This document shows positions 1 to 9,187 of a stretch of 26,907 nucleotides of DNA, one piece after another. The position numbers were made by a program, and so were the translations under genes. Every line of letters starts with the position of its first letter. The stretch's first letter is position 1. The DNA is taken from the NCBI GenBank assembly GCA_016713325.1, contig JADJPJ010000005.1:1-26907 (forward strand). The letters are read 5' to 3'. Source of the stretch: Candidatus Flexifilum affinis (GTDB lineage Bacteria > Chloroflexota > Anaerolineae > Aggregatilineales > Phototrophicaceae). Below the pieces are notes generated by a model that was not told the origin of the DNA, did not search any database, and was given only the letters and a program-made list of their open reading frames with translations.

Positions 1-1223
1 ACAACCCGGATGACGTCATCTGGGGGCCGATGCACTGGGGACATGCCGTCTCGACCGATTTGGTCCACTGGGAGACGCTGCCGATCTGCGCTCTACCCGG
101 ACGACCTGGGCACTATCTTCTCCGGATCCATTGTCATCGATACTCGACAACACCGCGGGTTTTGGCGAAAATGCCATGGTCGCCGTCCATTCATACCATA
201 CACAGACGCAGGACTGGCCTACAGCCTGGATCGTGGCCGCACCGGACCAAGTATGACGGCAATCCGATTATCGATGCGCTGTACCAGGACTTTCGCGATC
301 CCAAGGTTTTCTGGCACGAGCCAACCGGCCGCTGGGTGATGATTATCTCCGCCGGACGTAGGCTCAGATCTTCACCTCGCCCAACCTGATCGACTGGACG
401 TTTGCCAGCCGGTTTTGCCGCGGGGCATGTCGTGGCGACCTGGGAGGTGCCAGACCTCTTCCGCTGGAAATCGATGGCGTCACCCGATGGGTGATGCTGG
501 TCAGGTCGGCGGGCATGCGATGGCCGGGGGCAGCGGCAGTATTTCATCGGCGACTTGACGGCCAAACCTTCACCAACGCGAGAACCCGACCGGCACGACC
601 CTCTGGGTTCGGACTACGGACCGGATAACTATGCCGGGACCACCTGGTTCAACGCGCCGGAGGAAGAAGCTCTACATCGGCTGGCCTCAACAACTGGGTC
701 TATGCCAATTCGATCCCGACCTCGACCTGGCGCGGGGCGACCACGCTGCCGCGCGAACTGCGACTGGTGGAAACACCGGAAGGGACGCGGTTGGCGCAGT
801 CACCGATCCCGGCGCTGGAAACCCTGCGCACGCCGCTGGGCGTCTGGGAAGACCTCACCGTCTCGGGTGAGATGACTCTGGAGGGCGTGCATGGTCGTAC
901 TCTGAGATCATCGTCGACCTCGAACCGATCGACTCCGATCGCTCCGAATCAGTGCACCGTGAGCGAATCCAGCGGGACGCGCATCACCGAGGCAACATGG
1001 ATTCCCCGCGCCCGCGCCGCTGGAGGAAAACCGGTTGCGTCTCCACATTTTCGTGGATGAATCGTCTGTCGAGGTCTTCGGGCAGGACGGCCAGGTCGCC
1101 ATGACGGCCCTGACCTTCGTCGATCCGCAGGCCGATGGCATCGCCATCTACGCCGATCACGGCAGCATGAAGATCCACCGCCTGGAAATTTACGCGCTTT
1201 CCAGCATCTGGCCCCAGTCGTAA
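1..1223 (+). pseudogene. GH32 beta-fructosidase (levanase/inulinase-like), 5' truncated and multiply frameshifted
   Basis: This is a glycoside hydrolase family 32 enzyme, which hydrolyses beta-fructosides such as sucrose, levan or inulin. The N-terminal WMNDPNG nucleophile block lies upstream of the window. Visible in changing frames are WGHAVSTDLVHWE near 33-75, IFSGSIVID near 115-140, the RDP motif in DFRDPKVFW near 288-315, and the acid/base region WEVPDLF at 441-461. Further on come DYGPDNYAGTTWF near 610-650, a segment reading NNWVYANSIPTSTWRGA and LPREL near 685-760, and the C-terminal beta-sandwich (VDESSVEVFGQDG) ending at the TAA at 1221-1223. The LPREL and WRG features favour exo-levanase/fructosidase members. 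The reading frame changes many times in about 1.2 kb, yet conserved motifs survive in order. Either this is a recent pseudogene or, more likely, sequence error near a contig end. The usual Cys of the WECPD motif reads as Val. Sure of the family; unsure whether the gene is intact in the organism. Confidence 0.85.
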
Positions 1224-1275
1224 ACAGCGTGGGGCGGCACATTTGGCGCCGGCCCGCCGATTTGACCCCATCCCC

Positions 1276-1292
1276 GACGGCGGTATGCCGTC
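1276..1292 (-). terminator. Short hairpin at the end of the REC-kinase gene
   Basis: GACGGC-GGTAT-GCCGTC forms a perfect 6-bp stem with a 5-base loop. It starts at the last base of the kinase stop codon and lies between two convergent genes. There is no clear T-tract on either strand, so an intrinsic terminator is only a suggestion based on position. Confidence 0.3.
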
Positions 1293-2449
1293 TAGTTCGC
1301 TATGACGCGCGGCAGGTAGACACGGAAGACGCTGCCCGCACCGGGCCGGCTCTCGACTTCGATGCGCCCTTCGTGCAGCGCCACCAACTGCTTGGCGATA
1401 GCCAGTCCCAGGCCGCTGCTGCCGGTGGTCATGGTGCGCGCCGCGTTCACCCGGTAGAACCGCTCGAAAATATACGGCAGATCGGTCTCCGCGATGCCGA
1501 CCCCCGTATCGGCGACGGACAGCACCGCTTCCGTCCCCGCGCAGGCTGCCGTCACGGTGATGTCGCCGCGGGGCGGCGTGTATTCGATGGCGTTTCGCAG
1601 CAGTTTGCGTATGACCGAGGCCAGTTCAAGCGGCGCGGCGGCGATGGTCAACGCATGGTCATCTGGCACGAACCTGAGTATCTGGTCTTTGCCGCGGGCG
1701 TGCTCCTCCATCGACTGGACGACCTGGGTCAGCAGTCGGTTGACGTCGACGGCCTCCATCTCCACAGCTTCCAGCGAATCGACTTTCACCATCTCCAGCA
1801 GATCCATAATGATCTGCTCCAACTGCTCGCGCTGCTCGGAGATCACATTGCACCGCTGCGCGATGATGGTGGCGTGTTTCTCCAGGGTGCTGCGGTCGGT
1901 CTCGGGCATCTGGGTCAGCGACACCTGACGCTCCGCATAGCGGCCAAGCAGGTGCAGTGAGGTGCCCAGCGTGGTCAGCGGGGTGATCAGATCGTGCGAC
2001 GCGGTTCGAATGAAGTCTTGCAGCGTCTTGCGGCGGATTCGCTCATGCATCAGTTCGGCCGCCTCTTTGTCGGTCTGGCGGCGCTTCACCGCATTCTCCA
2101 CCACGATCGGCAGCAGAGACAGATAGTTGCGCGACATGTCTTTCGTGAGGTAGTCGGCCGCGCCGGCCTTGATCGCCTCCACGGCGAGCCGTTCGTCGCC
2201 GGTGCCCGTCACGAAGATCAGCGGCATGTCGCCGCGCAGCGGCAGCAGGTCGAAGCCGGTGCCGTCGCTCAGATTGTAATCGGCGATGATCACGTCGAAG
2301 TGCTGGCTTTCCAGGACGGCCCGTGCTTCGCCAATCGAACTGGCGATTGTGTAGTCGTAGTGCAGACGCTCCTGCTCGATCAGACGTTGAAACGCAATCT
2401 GATCGATGCGATCGTCTTCGACCATTAAGACCGTCAAGGCGTCGTTCAT
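1292..2449 (-). CDS. Hybrid sensor kinase: receiver domain followed by HisKA and HATPase_c
   Basis: The 385-residue soluble protein is intact. Residues 5-120 are a receiver domain with acidic pocket EDD at 11-13, phosphoacceptor Asp57 in IIADYNLSDG, the switch Thr in FVTGTGDE, and Lys103 in YLTKD. A linker leads to HisKA with His152 in TASHDLITPL. The HATPase_c domain has the N box LLRNAIEYTPP, the G1 box DTGVGIAETDLPYIF, and the G2 box SSGLGLAIAKQL. With no membrane segment or sensor domain, it probably takes its input by phosphorylation of the N-terminal receiver, a relay arrangement. It lies 32 bp downstream of the 7TM-PAS kinase on the same strand and is probably co-transcribed, so that kinase is the natural partner. 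No DNA-binding output regulator is encoded next to it. Confidence 0.92.
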   Translation of the reverse strand: MNDALTVLMVEDDRIDQIAFQRLIEQERLHYDYTIASSIGEARAVLESQHFDVIIADYNLSDGTGFDLLPLRGDMPLIFVTGTGDERLAVEAIKAGAADYLTKDMSRNYLSLLPIVVENAVKRRQTDKEAAELMHERIRRKTLQDFIRTASHDLITPLTTLGTSLHLLGRYAERQVSLTQMPETDRSTLEKHATIIAQRCNVISEQREQLEQIIMDLLEMVKVDSLEAVEMEAVDVNRLLTQVVQSMEEHARGKDQILRFVPDDHALTIAAAPLELASVIRKLLRNAIEYTPPRGDITVTAACAGTEAVLSVADTGVGIAETDLPYIFERFYRVNAARTMTTGSSGLGLAIAKQLVALHEGRIEVESRPGAGSVFRVYLPRVIAN

Positions 2450-2481
2450 GAGTTGTCAGCCGTTTCCGTCTTGTCCAGCGC

Positions 2482-5008
2482 TCAGTGTGGTCCCAGTGTC
2501 GCGGTTAAGAAGACGGGCAGGGTGAAGAAGAAGGTGGTTCCCTGTCCTGCCGTCGATTCGATCCAGATCCTGCCATTGTAGAACTCGACGATACGCTTGA
2601 CGATGGTCAGACCAACGCCGGTGCTGCCCAACGGGTCCTGCGGCGCCAGCGTGTGGAAGAGCTGGAATATGCGCTCGAAATGGTGCGGCGCGATGCCTGG
2701 GCCGTTGTCCTGGACCGCGAACCGCCACAGTTCTCCGTCGTTGGTGCAGCCGATGTGGATTTCGCCATCAGGCTTGTCCATGAATTTGATCGCATTGTCG
2801 ATCAGGTTCTGGAAGATCTGGCGGATGCGGGTGGGCTCGATCAGCAGTGTCGGCAGGCCGTCCTCGATGGTGACACGGATGCGTTCTGCGGGCACGATGT
2901 CCTGCACGATCTGCCGCACCAGAACCCCCACATTGATGGGAATGCTGGTTTCCAGTTCCCGGCCGATGCGCGAGTACTCCAGCACTCCGTTGATCATATC
3001 CTGCATCCGCCGCACGCGCCCGCGCAGAAGCTGGATGAGCTCTCTGCCCTCGGCATCGAACTGGTCCTCGTAGCCCGATCCCAGCCATTCGGCCACCGAA
3101 CTCACACCGCGCAGCGGCGCTTTCAGGTCGTGCGAGATGACGTAGGCAAAATCGCTCAGCTGCTGGTTGGCCTGTTGGAGCTGGGCCAGTAGTCTCTGGC
3201 GCTCTTCTTCCGCTTCCTTGCGCGCAGTGACATCCCGAATGACGCTCAGGATCTGTGTGATCTGTCCGTCTGTCCCTCGCTCATAGACCATCTTGCGCGT
3301 GTTTAGCCACACATAGCCGCCCGCTCTATGCTTCCAGCGGTATTCTGACTCGACGATGGCATCATCACTCAGGCGCGCATACTTGGTGCGCAGCAGTCGC
3401 TCCCGCGCGTAGTCTTCGGGGTGAATCAGAACCTCGGCAAAGTTCGGCTTCATCACCCGCAGTTCATCGCCGGTATAGCCGATGAGATGGTCGACATCGC
3501 GGTTTGAATAGGTGAGCTCTTTCTCGGACAGATCGTGAATCTGAAGGACATCCGGGGAGCAGTTGAGCGATCCGCTCGACCAGTTTCTGGCTGCGTTCCA
3601 GCGCAAGTTCGGCCTCTTTGCGGGCCGTGATGTCGTTGGCGATGCCGTTCCAGATCGTTGTGCCATCGCTCAGGCGCTTGGGCGTGGATTCCGCGCGTGC
3701 CCACCGCATTTCGCCCTGAACAGAGAGCCGTCCTTCCCAGTTCAGGGGGGTCAGATCGCGAGCGGAGTCGAGCTGCTCCGCCATCATGGTGATCGCGTCA
3801 TCGGGTTCGAGAAAGCTGAAGATAATGGCCGGATCGGACGTAATCACTTCTGGCTCTAGCTGAAGATAGGCGCAGATCCTTGGGCTGACATAATCGAGCC
3901 GGAACTGTCCGTCAGTGGTCTGGCGGAGCTGATAGAGGTAGGCAGGGATGTTCTCGACCAGCGTATCGTAACGCTGGTTGCTTTCGATCAGCGCGGCCTG
4001 GTTTGCTTTGTCGGCCGTGATGTCGCGCAGCACCAGGACGCGGCCGGTGGCATAGCCGTTCTCCGTGCGCAGCGGCGAGAATCGTGCGTCGAAGACGCGA
4101 GTCGCCAGCGCCAGCTCAAATCGCGAGTCCGTTCCCTGGGGCAGTTCGCCGGCATACCCCCCATGTGCCAGAAAGTCTGCCAGCCGTTTGTACAGGAGCG
4201 CCGATGTCGGGACTCCGAGCAGACTCCGTCCCGCCTCGTTCCACTGGATCAGTTTGTCGCTGTCGTCGAGCACAAATACCGCATCCTGCAGGCTGGTGAA
4301 CACCGTATGGTGCGCGGCGGTCAGCACGTTGAACAGACTGCTGCGCTGCATGCCCCAGGCATATAGCACCAGACTGAGCGTGATCCCGATGGAGGTGACG
4401 TTCAGCGGCAAGGAGTCGCCCAGAAGCACCGAGACGGTTGTAAAGAGTGCGCCGATGACGTTGCCGCCCAGGATCCAGAACAGCGGACTGCGCTTCGTCG
4501 TCAGACTTGCGGCCAGGAAATAGTACGTCACGCAGAGGACAACGTATGAGAGCGAGCCGGTCGCATAGAACCAGGGACCGTAATGCATGTGGGGAACGGT
4601 GAGAAAGCCCTTCTTCGCCATGGACCACTCGGTCCAGTGCATCGGAATGACCTGTTCGCCCCACAGGACGATCAGGGTTGCCAGGGGCAGAATCAGCACA
4701 ATGGACGCGAGACGCGGGTCGCGGGAACGATAGGCCCGCTGATACTGGAGGGCGAACAAGAGCAGCAGGGGCACCGCGAAAGCCAGTGCGGACTGGCGGA
4801 GGCGTTCCCAGAAAAATGCCTCGTCAGGGGAGGAACTGAGCGTGAGCTGAAAGTCCGCGATGACCGCCAGCGTGAGGACCGCGATGTGCAGAAAGAAGAC
4901 TCGTCCGCCGGGAGATCTGAAGAACCGCAGTGTGTACACCGCCAGCATCGACCCGAAGGTCATGCCCAGGATAAGAAATACGAGATAACCAAGTGCCAGT
5001 GTCCCCAT
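2482..5008 (-). CDS. 7TM-sensor histidine kinase with three PAS domains (one frameshift)
   Basis: This is a membrane sensor kinase of about 841 residues after correction. Residues 1-225 hold about seven hydrophobic helices, matching the HisKA_7TM N-terminal sensor. Three PAS domains follow at about 228-335, 345-465 and 480-600; PAS2 and PAS3 end in PAC-type sequences (IANDITARKEAE, IRDVTARKEAE). HisKA has His626 in YVISHDLKAPL. HATPase_c has LIDNAIKF, DNGPGIAPHHFERIF and GSTGVGLTIVKRI. The frame changes at the G run at 3554-3557: removing one base joins AQLLP to DVLQIHDL. The total length of 2527 nt is 842 codons plus one base, so one extra base explains the break. The start at 5008 has an AAGG Shine-Dalgarno 6 nt upstream. 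The REC-HisKA gene follows 32 bp later. The signal sensed cannot be told from sequence. Confidence 0.9.
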
Positions 5009-5150
5009 GGATAGCCTTCAGTGTTCTGTCACCTGTCGCTCTTCACAATTATAAATGACCGCCAGTTTGCGGCCACCCTGCGAGAGTCTACACGTAAAAA
5101 TCCTCCAGCGTCGTCGTGACTTCGGAGTGCTTGCAAGGGACGCTTGCACG

Positions 5151-5228
5151 CTCCCCTCCTTTGCGCCAGCGGGCGTGCGAGCTAGCTCGTCGGGGCCAGG
5201 GGTGGCGTGTAGAACTGCGGACAAGCCT
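5151..5228. repeat. Partial copy of the MITE-like family also seen at 16823-17033
   Basis: The stretch starting CTCCCCTCCTTTGCGCCAGC and ending AACTGCGGACAAGCCT parallels the right half of the element at 16823-17033, which ends AACTACGGAAAAGCCT. The end sequence is the reverse complement of that element's left terminus (AGGCTTGTCCGTAGTT) with one difference. No matching left end is visible upstream, so this copy is truncated or rearranged. Confidence 0.6.
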
Positions 5229-5292
5229 GGACGCGCGTCCGGCGTTGATTCGTTTCGAGAACCTGCTCCAGCACCTCATCACAGCAATATCT

Positions 5293-5445
5293 CAGTGAAT
5301 CACGAAAGTTCACCTTGGCCATCAATAGCTGCGTTTTTGAGCCAACCTCACCCCAAAAATCTAGCGACTTTTGCCCCTCTCCGCACGGAGAGGGGCGGTT
5401 GAGCGCAGCGAAACGGGGTGAGGTTAAGCAATCCGTGATTCACTG
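5293..5445 (+). mobile_element. MITE-like element, copy 1 (153 bp), with 6-bp target duplication
   Basis: The element begins CAGTGAATCACG and ends CGTGATTCACTG, a perfect 12-bp terminal inverted repeat. It is flanked by the direct repeat ATATCT at 5287-5292 and 5446-5451. The interior holds a perfect GC-rich palindrome (GCCCCTCTCCG facing CGGAGAGGGGC, near 5372-5396). A second copy in the opposite orientation lies at 21194-21348. It has no coding capacity, so it would need a transposase encoded elsewhere. I do not recognise a named family. Confidence 0.8.
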
Positions 5446-5458
5446 ATATCTGGCTTTT

Positions 5459-5503
5459 CTCCCCTCGCCCCGCTTGCGTGGGAGAGGGGTTGGGGGTGAC
5501 GGG
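5459..5503. repeat. GC-rich intergenic hairpin repeat
   Basis: CTCCCCTCGCCCCGCTTGCG followed by TGGGAGAGGGGTTGGGGGTG can fold into a stem. It resembles the pyrimidine/purine arms inside both MITE-like families here but lacks their terminal repeats. Confidence 0.45.
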
Positions 5504-5518
5504 TAGCTTGGTCGGGAA

Positions 5519-6290
5519 TTAGAACAGCCGCGCCAGCATGCCGCCGTCGGCCACGATCTCCGCACCGTGGATGAAGGCGGCGCGGTCCGTGCACAGGAAG
5601 AGGACCACCTCCGCGATGTCCTTCGGCGTACCGAAACGCCCCAGCGGGTGCCAGCTCATCAGTTCGGCGTGAGCGGCCGCCCGCTCGGCATCGGGCAGGG
5701 AGTCGAAGTAGACCTTCAGGCCCTCTGTCTCGATCGCGCCGGGCGACACGGCATTCACCCGGATCTTCTTGCTCCCGACTTCCAGCGCCAGGGTGCGCGT
5801 CATGCTGACCACGCCGGCCTTCGTCGCGGCATAGGCCAGGTGCCGGGCAGCGTCGAGCGGGAGTGCACCGACGCGATGTTGACGATAAACCCGCCGCCGC
5901 GCTCCACCATGTGAGTCAGGGCTGCCTGCGTACAGTTGAAGACGCCGGTCAGATTGGTGGCAATCGTCCGATCCCACACGTCGGGCGGGTAGCCGATGGC
6001 CGGCTCGTAGGGGACATAGCCGGCGTTATTGACCAGCGTCGTGACCGGGCCAAAAGCCGCTCGCGCCGCTTCAAACAGGGCGGCCACCTGGGCGCGGTCG
6101 CCCACGTCAGCCTGCACGCCGATCGCCCGGCCGCCACTCTGGCGAATGCTCGCAGCCGTTGCCTCGGCGGTTTCCTGGCGCAGGTCGTTGACGATGACCG
6201 CGCTGCCCTCCGCCCCAAACGCCTGCGCGATCCCTGGCCGATGCCCTGTCCCGCACCGGTGACGACTACAATTTGATCGTGGAGTTCCAT
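5519..6290 (-). CDS. Short-chain dehydrogenase/reductase (two frameshifts)
   Basis: This classical SDR of about 257 residues is an NAD(P)-dependent oxidoreductase of hydroxyl/keto substrates. The start at 6290 gives MELHDQIVVVTGAGQGIGQG, with the TGxxxGIG cofactor motif. The reading then shifts at the short C run near 6232 into IAQAFGAEGSAVIVNDL, continues through VNNAGYVPYEP and NIASVHS, and shifts again near 5860-5880. The third segment has the catalytic Tyr-Lys in AYAATKAGVV, the NAVSPGAIET motif and a C-terminal ADGGMLARLF. It is the last gene of the catabolic locus, separated from the other SDR by 378 bp of repeat-containing sequence. It may therefore have its own promoter. The substrate is unknown; a sugar or sugar-acid dehydrogenase role is inferred from context. 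Confidence 0.88.
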
Positions 6291-6668
6291 GATTCGCTGC
6301 CCCTGGTTCGAAGCCATTCCAAGCTACCACATGGGCATCGATCATCGCGCGGCGGCGCAAAGTCCGCAACTGCGAACGACGTGGTAAGTAGGGATGACGC
6401 ATACCTCGTACGCTGGAACTCTGTCTTTATGACCTCATGATTGGATCGAATGTGGTTGCCCTGAAGTGGCAGGTCACGTAAGATGAGAAAAGGTCGTAGC
6501 CCTTCCTCATCTCTCTGAGCGTGTCAGGAAAGCCGAGATTTGGATTTTCGGGCGCACACATTGGTGCGCCCCTACAAATACCTAGGTGTTATAGGGGCGG
6601 ACCAGCGTGTCCGCCCAAGGTAAATTTCTTGACAAACACCCTCTCATCGTTCGTATCTTCTGACTCAC
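6291..6668. other. Intergenic region with paired hairpin repeat
   Basis: No gene is supported here. It separates the two SDR genes, both on the minus strand, and contains the paired hairpin at 6550-6616. Promoter elements for the downstream SDR could lie here but none is convincing. Confidence 0.6.
6550..6616. repeat. Double-hairpin intergenic repeat (BIME-like), copy 1
   Basis: Two hairpins face each other: GGGCGCAC...GTGCGCCCCTAC, then TAGGGGCGGACC...GTCCGCCC. The CTAC/TAGG tags lie on the inner side. The same architecture recurs at 22374-22439, and with the tags outside at 10182-10236. Confidence 0.7.
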
Positions 6669-7430
6669 TCACGTGCGCAGATACGAGGCCCCGTTGACGT
6701 CGATAATCCCGCCGATCAGCATCTCCGTCCCCTCGCCGGCTAGAAAGGCCACAGTATGGGCGACATCTTCCGGCGTGGCCACGCGTCGCAGCGGACTCTG
6801 ATCGAGGATCGACTGCCAGTTGGTCAGGGATTGGTCGGCGGAGGCCATGTCCGTTTCAACCACGCCGGGGGCGACGATGTAGACGTAGATCTTGTGCGGG
6901 GCCAGCGCCAGCGCCAGATTCTGCCCCAGAGCATTCATACCTGCTTTGCTGGCGGCGTAAGCCGGCGCTTCCGGCTTGCCGCGAAAGGCGCTGCGCGAAG
7001 ACATCATGATGATCTTGCCCCCGCCGGCGGCGATCATGTGCTGGGCGGCACAGTAGGAGACGTTGGCCGCGCCGATCAGGTTGGTGCTCACCACGCGCGC
7101 CCACCCGTCGCGCCACCGCGCGTAATCGACTGTTGCCGGGGGATGCTCGTCGAAGATGCCGGCATTGTTGACCAGCACGTCAATTCGGCCATAGGCGGCG
7201 ATCACCTGCTCGACCATGCCCTCCACCGCGTCGCCGTCGGCGATGTCGGCGGCGACGGCGATGTGCCCCTGGCCGTCGAGTTTGGCCAGCGTCGCCTCGG
7301 CGGCGGCCTGGTTGGTATGGTAATGCACTGCCACCTGCCCGCCGCGCCGGGCGAACTCGATAGCGCAGGCTCGGCCAATGCCGCGTGACGCCCCCGTGAT
7401 CAGAATCGTCTTGCCCTGGAGATCGCTCAT
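6669..7430 (-). CDS. SDR-family oxidoreductase (FabG-like)
   Basis: The 253-residue classical SDR is intact. TGASRGIG (12-19) binds the cofactor, NNAG is at 88-91, the catalytic Ser is in MMSSRSAF (144-145), and Tyr158 and Lys162 are in AYAASKAG. VAPGVVETDM and the C-terminal GGIIDVNGASY are typical of 3-oxoacyl-ACP-reductase-like SDRs that also serve as sugar dehydrogenases. The start at 7430 is chosen because its ATG overlaps the TGA of the upstream DHDPS-family gene (ATGA, 4 bp), implying translational coupling. An open frame continues 174 codons further upstream but is only the shadow of that gene. The context (transporter, aldolases) suggests oxidation or reduction of a sugar-derived intermediate rather than fatty-acid synthesis. 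Confidence 0.92.
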   Translation of the reverse strand: MSDLQGKTILITGASRGIGRACAIEFARRGGQVAVHYHTNQAAAEATLAKLDGQGHIAVAADIADGDAVEGMVEQVIAAYGRIDVLVNNAGIFDEHPPATVDYARWRDGWARVVSTNLIGAANVSYCAAQHMIAAGGGKIIMMSSRSAFRGKPEAPAYAASKAGMNALGQNLALALAPHKIYVYIVAPGVVETDMASADQSLTNWQSILDQSPLRRVATPEDVAHTVAFLAGEGTEMLIGGIIDVNGASYLRT

Positions 7431-8334
7431 AGCCGTTCCGTTTCGTGCATCAGGTCGAGCGCCAGATCGATAGCCTCGTCGATGCTGCGCGCCTGGTAAG
7501 AGTCGATAGGCTGGATCGGCTGGCGGACGTTCGGCGTGGCATACAGCCCCTGCCGGTAGACCAGACGCTTGAAGCAGTGGATCGACAGGTCGAGATGCTG
7601 GTTGGAGACGGCCAGCACCGGCAGGAGACGGCGGAACATCGTCGTCGCACCGGCCCGGTCGCCCGCGTCGTACAGCCGGAGGATCTGCCGGTAGACGGGA
7701 TGCAGCGAGGTCGGCATGAGTGCATGCACGCCCCGGTCGAGCGCTTCGATCATCTGCATGATCGCCCAACCGCCGGCGACGTGCAGCTTTCCGCCGGTCG
7801 CCTCCAGCACCTGGGTGTATTTGACTCCGGCCGGCGCCACCTCGATCTTGATCGAGCGGAAGGCCTCGAAACGCTCGAACAGGTCGAGGATCAGCGGCAG
7901 GGGCAGCCCATAGCCCGACGCATCCCAGTCCTGGAGCATGAGCAGGTCGGGCCAAGCGCGGCCAGCGCCTCGACCTGACGGCTATAGTCGGCGTCGTCCA
8001 CGTAGGGGATCGAGGCCAGCACCGCTTCGCAGCCGAGTTCGAGCAGAACGCGGGCGGCAGCGAGCCGGTCTTCCGGGGTGTTGGCCGTCGCCCCGCCGAT
8101 GATCGGGATGCGCCCGCGCGTCACGTCCAGCACCGTCCGCACGATCAGCCGGCGCTCGTCCTGCGTCAGCTTGTAGACCTCGGCGGCCAGCGCCGGGACC
8201 AGGAAGCCGGCCGCGCCCCACTGGATGGCATACTCGACGTGCGCCGCCAAACCATCGACGTCGATGCGGTCGTCGGCGGTGAACGGCGTGTTGAGGACGG
8301 TGATGATGCCGCGGAGGGTTTGTGTCGGGTCCAA
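7427..8334 (-). CDS. Divergent DHDPS/NAL-family protein (one frameshift)
   Basis: This is a class I aldolase-family (dihydrodipicolinate synthase/N-acetylneuraminate lyase superfamily) TIM barrel of about 302 residues. The N-terminal half (LRGIITVLNTPF, GAAGFLVPALAAEVYKL, GGATANTPEDRL) is read in one frame and the C-terminal half (LMLQDWDASGYG, SIKIEVAPAG, HVAGGWA) in another. One base missing near 7949-7952 (GGCCCGACC) joins them as LGPDLLMLQDWD. The Schiff-base Lys is kept (SIKIE), but the usual catalytic Tyr of the LYNVP motif is Gln (LQDWD), so this is not a standard DapA. The start is taken as TTG at 8334, 6 nt after AAAAGG; the upstream permease stops at 8346. It overlaps the next gene by 4 bp. 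The substrate is unknown. Confidence 0.85.
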
Positions 8335-8345
8335 GGTCAGCCTTT

Positions 8346-9185
8346 TCAGCCCTTCAGGCCGGTGCGCGAAATGCCTTCGATGAAGTATCGCTGCAAAACG
8401 ACGAAGAAGACAATCGGTGGTAGGGCGGCGAAGACCGCGCCGGCCATCGACTGTCCGATCGACTGCTGCCCCTGAACCATCCCGGCGCGCAGGCTGAGAA
8501 ACTGTGCGATGCCGACGGGCAGGGTCCGCACGTCGTCGCTGCGTGTGACGATCAGCGGCCAGAAGAAGCTGTTCCATGTCGAGAGGAAGGTGAGGATAGC
8601 CACCGCGGTCAGCGCCGGGCGCGCCAGCGGCAGCACCACCGACCACCAGATGCGCAGCGCGCTCGCGCCGTCCACACGCGCCGCGTCCTCCAGTTCCGAA
8701 GGGATGCTGAGGAAGAACTGGCGCATCAGGAAGACGCCCGTGACGTTGGCCCCAACCGGAATGATCAGCGCCCAGTAGGTGTCGGTCAGGCCCATCCGCG
8801 CCAGCAGGATGAACAGCGGCACGACCGTCACTTGAATCGGCACGAACAGCATCGACAGGATGATCATGAACAGGACGTTCCGCCCGCGGAATTCCATGCG
8901 TGCGAAGGCGTAGCCCGCCAGCGAGTCCAGCAGCAGCACCAGCGCTGTCGCCGTCGTCGAGACGAACAGACTGTTGAACAGCCAGCGCAGCATGGGCCGC
9001 TCGGCCAGGATGGCGGTGAAATGCTCGAAGGTGAACTGGCGTGGAATCCAGTGGATGTCGGTGGTGACAATTTCCGTCTCAGGGCGCAGCGAGGTGGTGA
9101 GCATCCAGGCGAGCGGCGCCACGGCCAGGATGACGATGACGACCAGAAAGGCGTACCAGATCAGGCGTGAGATCGGTCGTGACAT
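8346..9185 (-). CDS. Carbohydrate ABC transporter permease, MalG/UgpE-like (CUT1)
   Basis: The 279-residue inner-membrane permease is intact. It has about six transmembrane helices, the first at residues 8-30. The EAA loop ([21 protein letters not shown], about 190-210) contacts the transporter ATPase. The short N-terminus, FTLEHF-like sequence after helix 1 and C-terminal [13 protein letters not shown] are characteristic of MalG-type subunits. It starts 2 nt after the MalF-type gene stops, so the two are translated together. It would form the membrane channel with that partner and receive sugar from the binding protein at 10291-11581. No ATPase gene is present; CUT1 systems often use a shared MsmX/UgpC-type ATPase encoded elsewhere. 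The sugar cannot be named. Confidence 0.93.
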   Translation of the reverse strand: MSRPISRLIWYAFLVVIVILAVAPLAWMLTTSLRPETEIVTTDIHWIPRQFTFEHFTAILAERPMLRWLFNSLFVSTTATALVLLLDSLAGYAFARMEFRGRNVLFMIILSMLFVPIQVTVVPLFILLARMGLTDTYWALIIPVGANVTGVFLMRQFFLSIPSELEDAARVDGASALRIWWSVVLPLARPALTAVAILTFLSTWNSFFWPLIVTRSDDVRTLPVGIAQFLSLRAGMVQGQQSIGQSMAGAVFAALPPIVFFVVLQRYFIEGISRTGLKG

Positions 9186-9187
9186 GG

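Larger units (their letters stand above)
5009..5518. other. Repeat-rich intergenic region
   Basis: I see no credible gene here. The region carries the upstream sequence of the 7TM kinase, a partial copy of the 16.8-kb MITE-like family ending at 5228, a complete MITE-like element (5293-5445) with target duplication, and a GC-rich low-complexity hairpin (5459-5503). Translations across it are low-complexity Arg/Ser/Ala-rich and match no family I know. Confidence 0.7.

Noticed and set aside
6669..7955. SDR with a 174-residue N-terminal extension
   Set aside because: The extension is the DHDPS-family gene read in the wrong frame; the ATG at 7430 overlaps that gene's stop codon.
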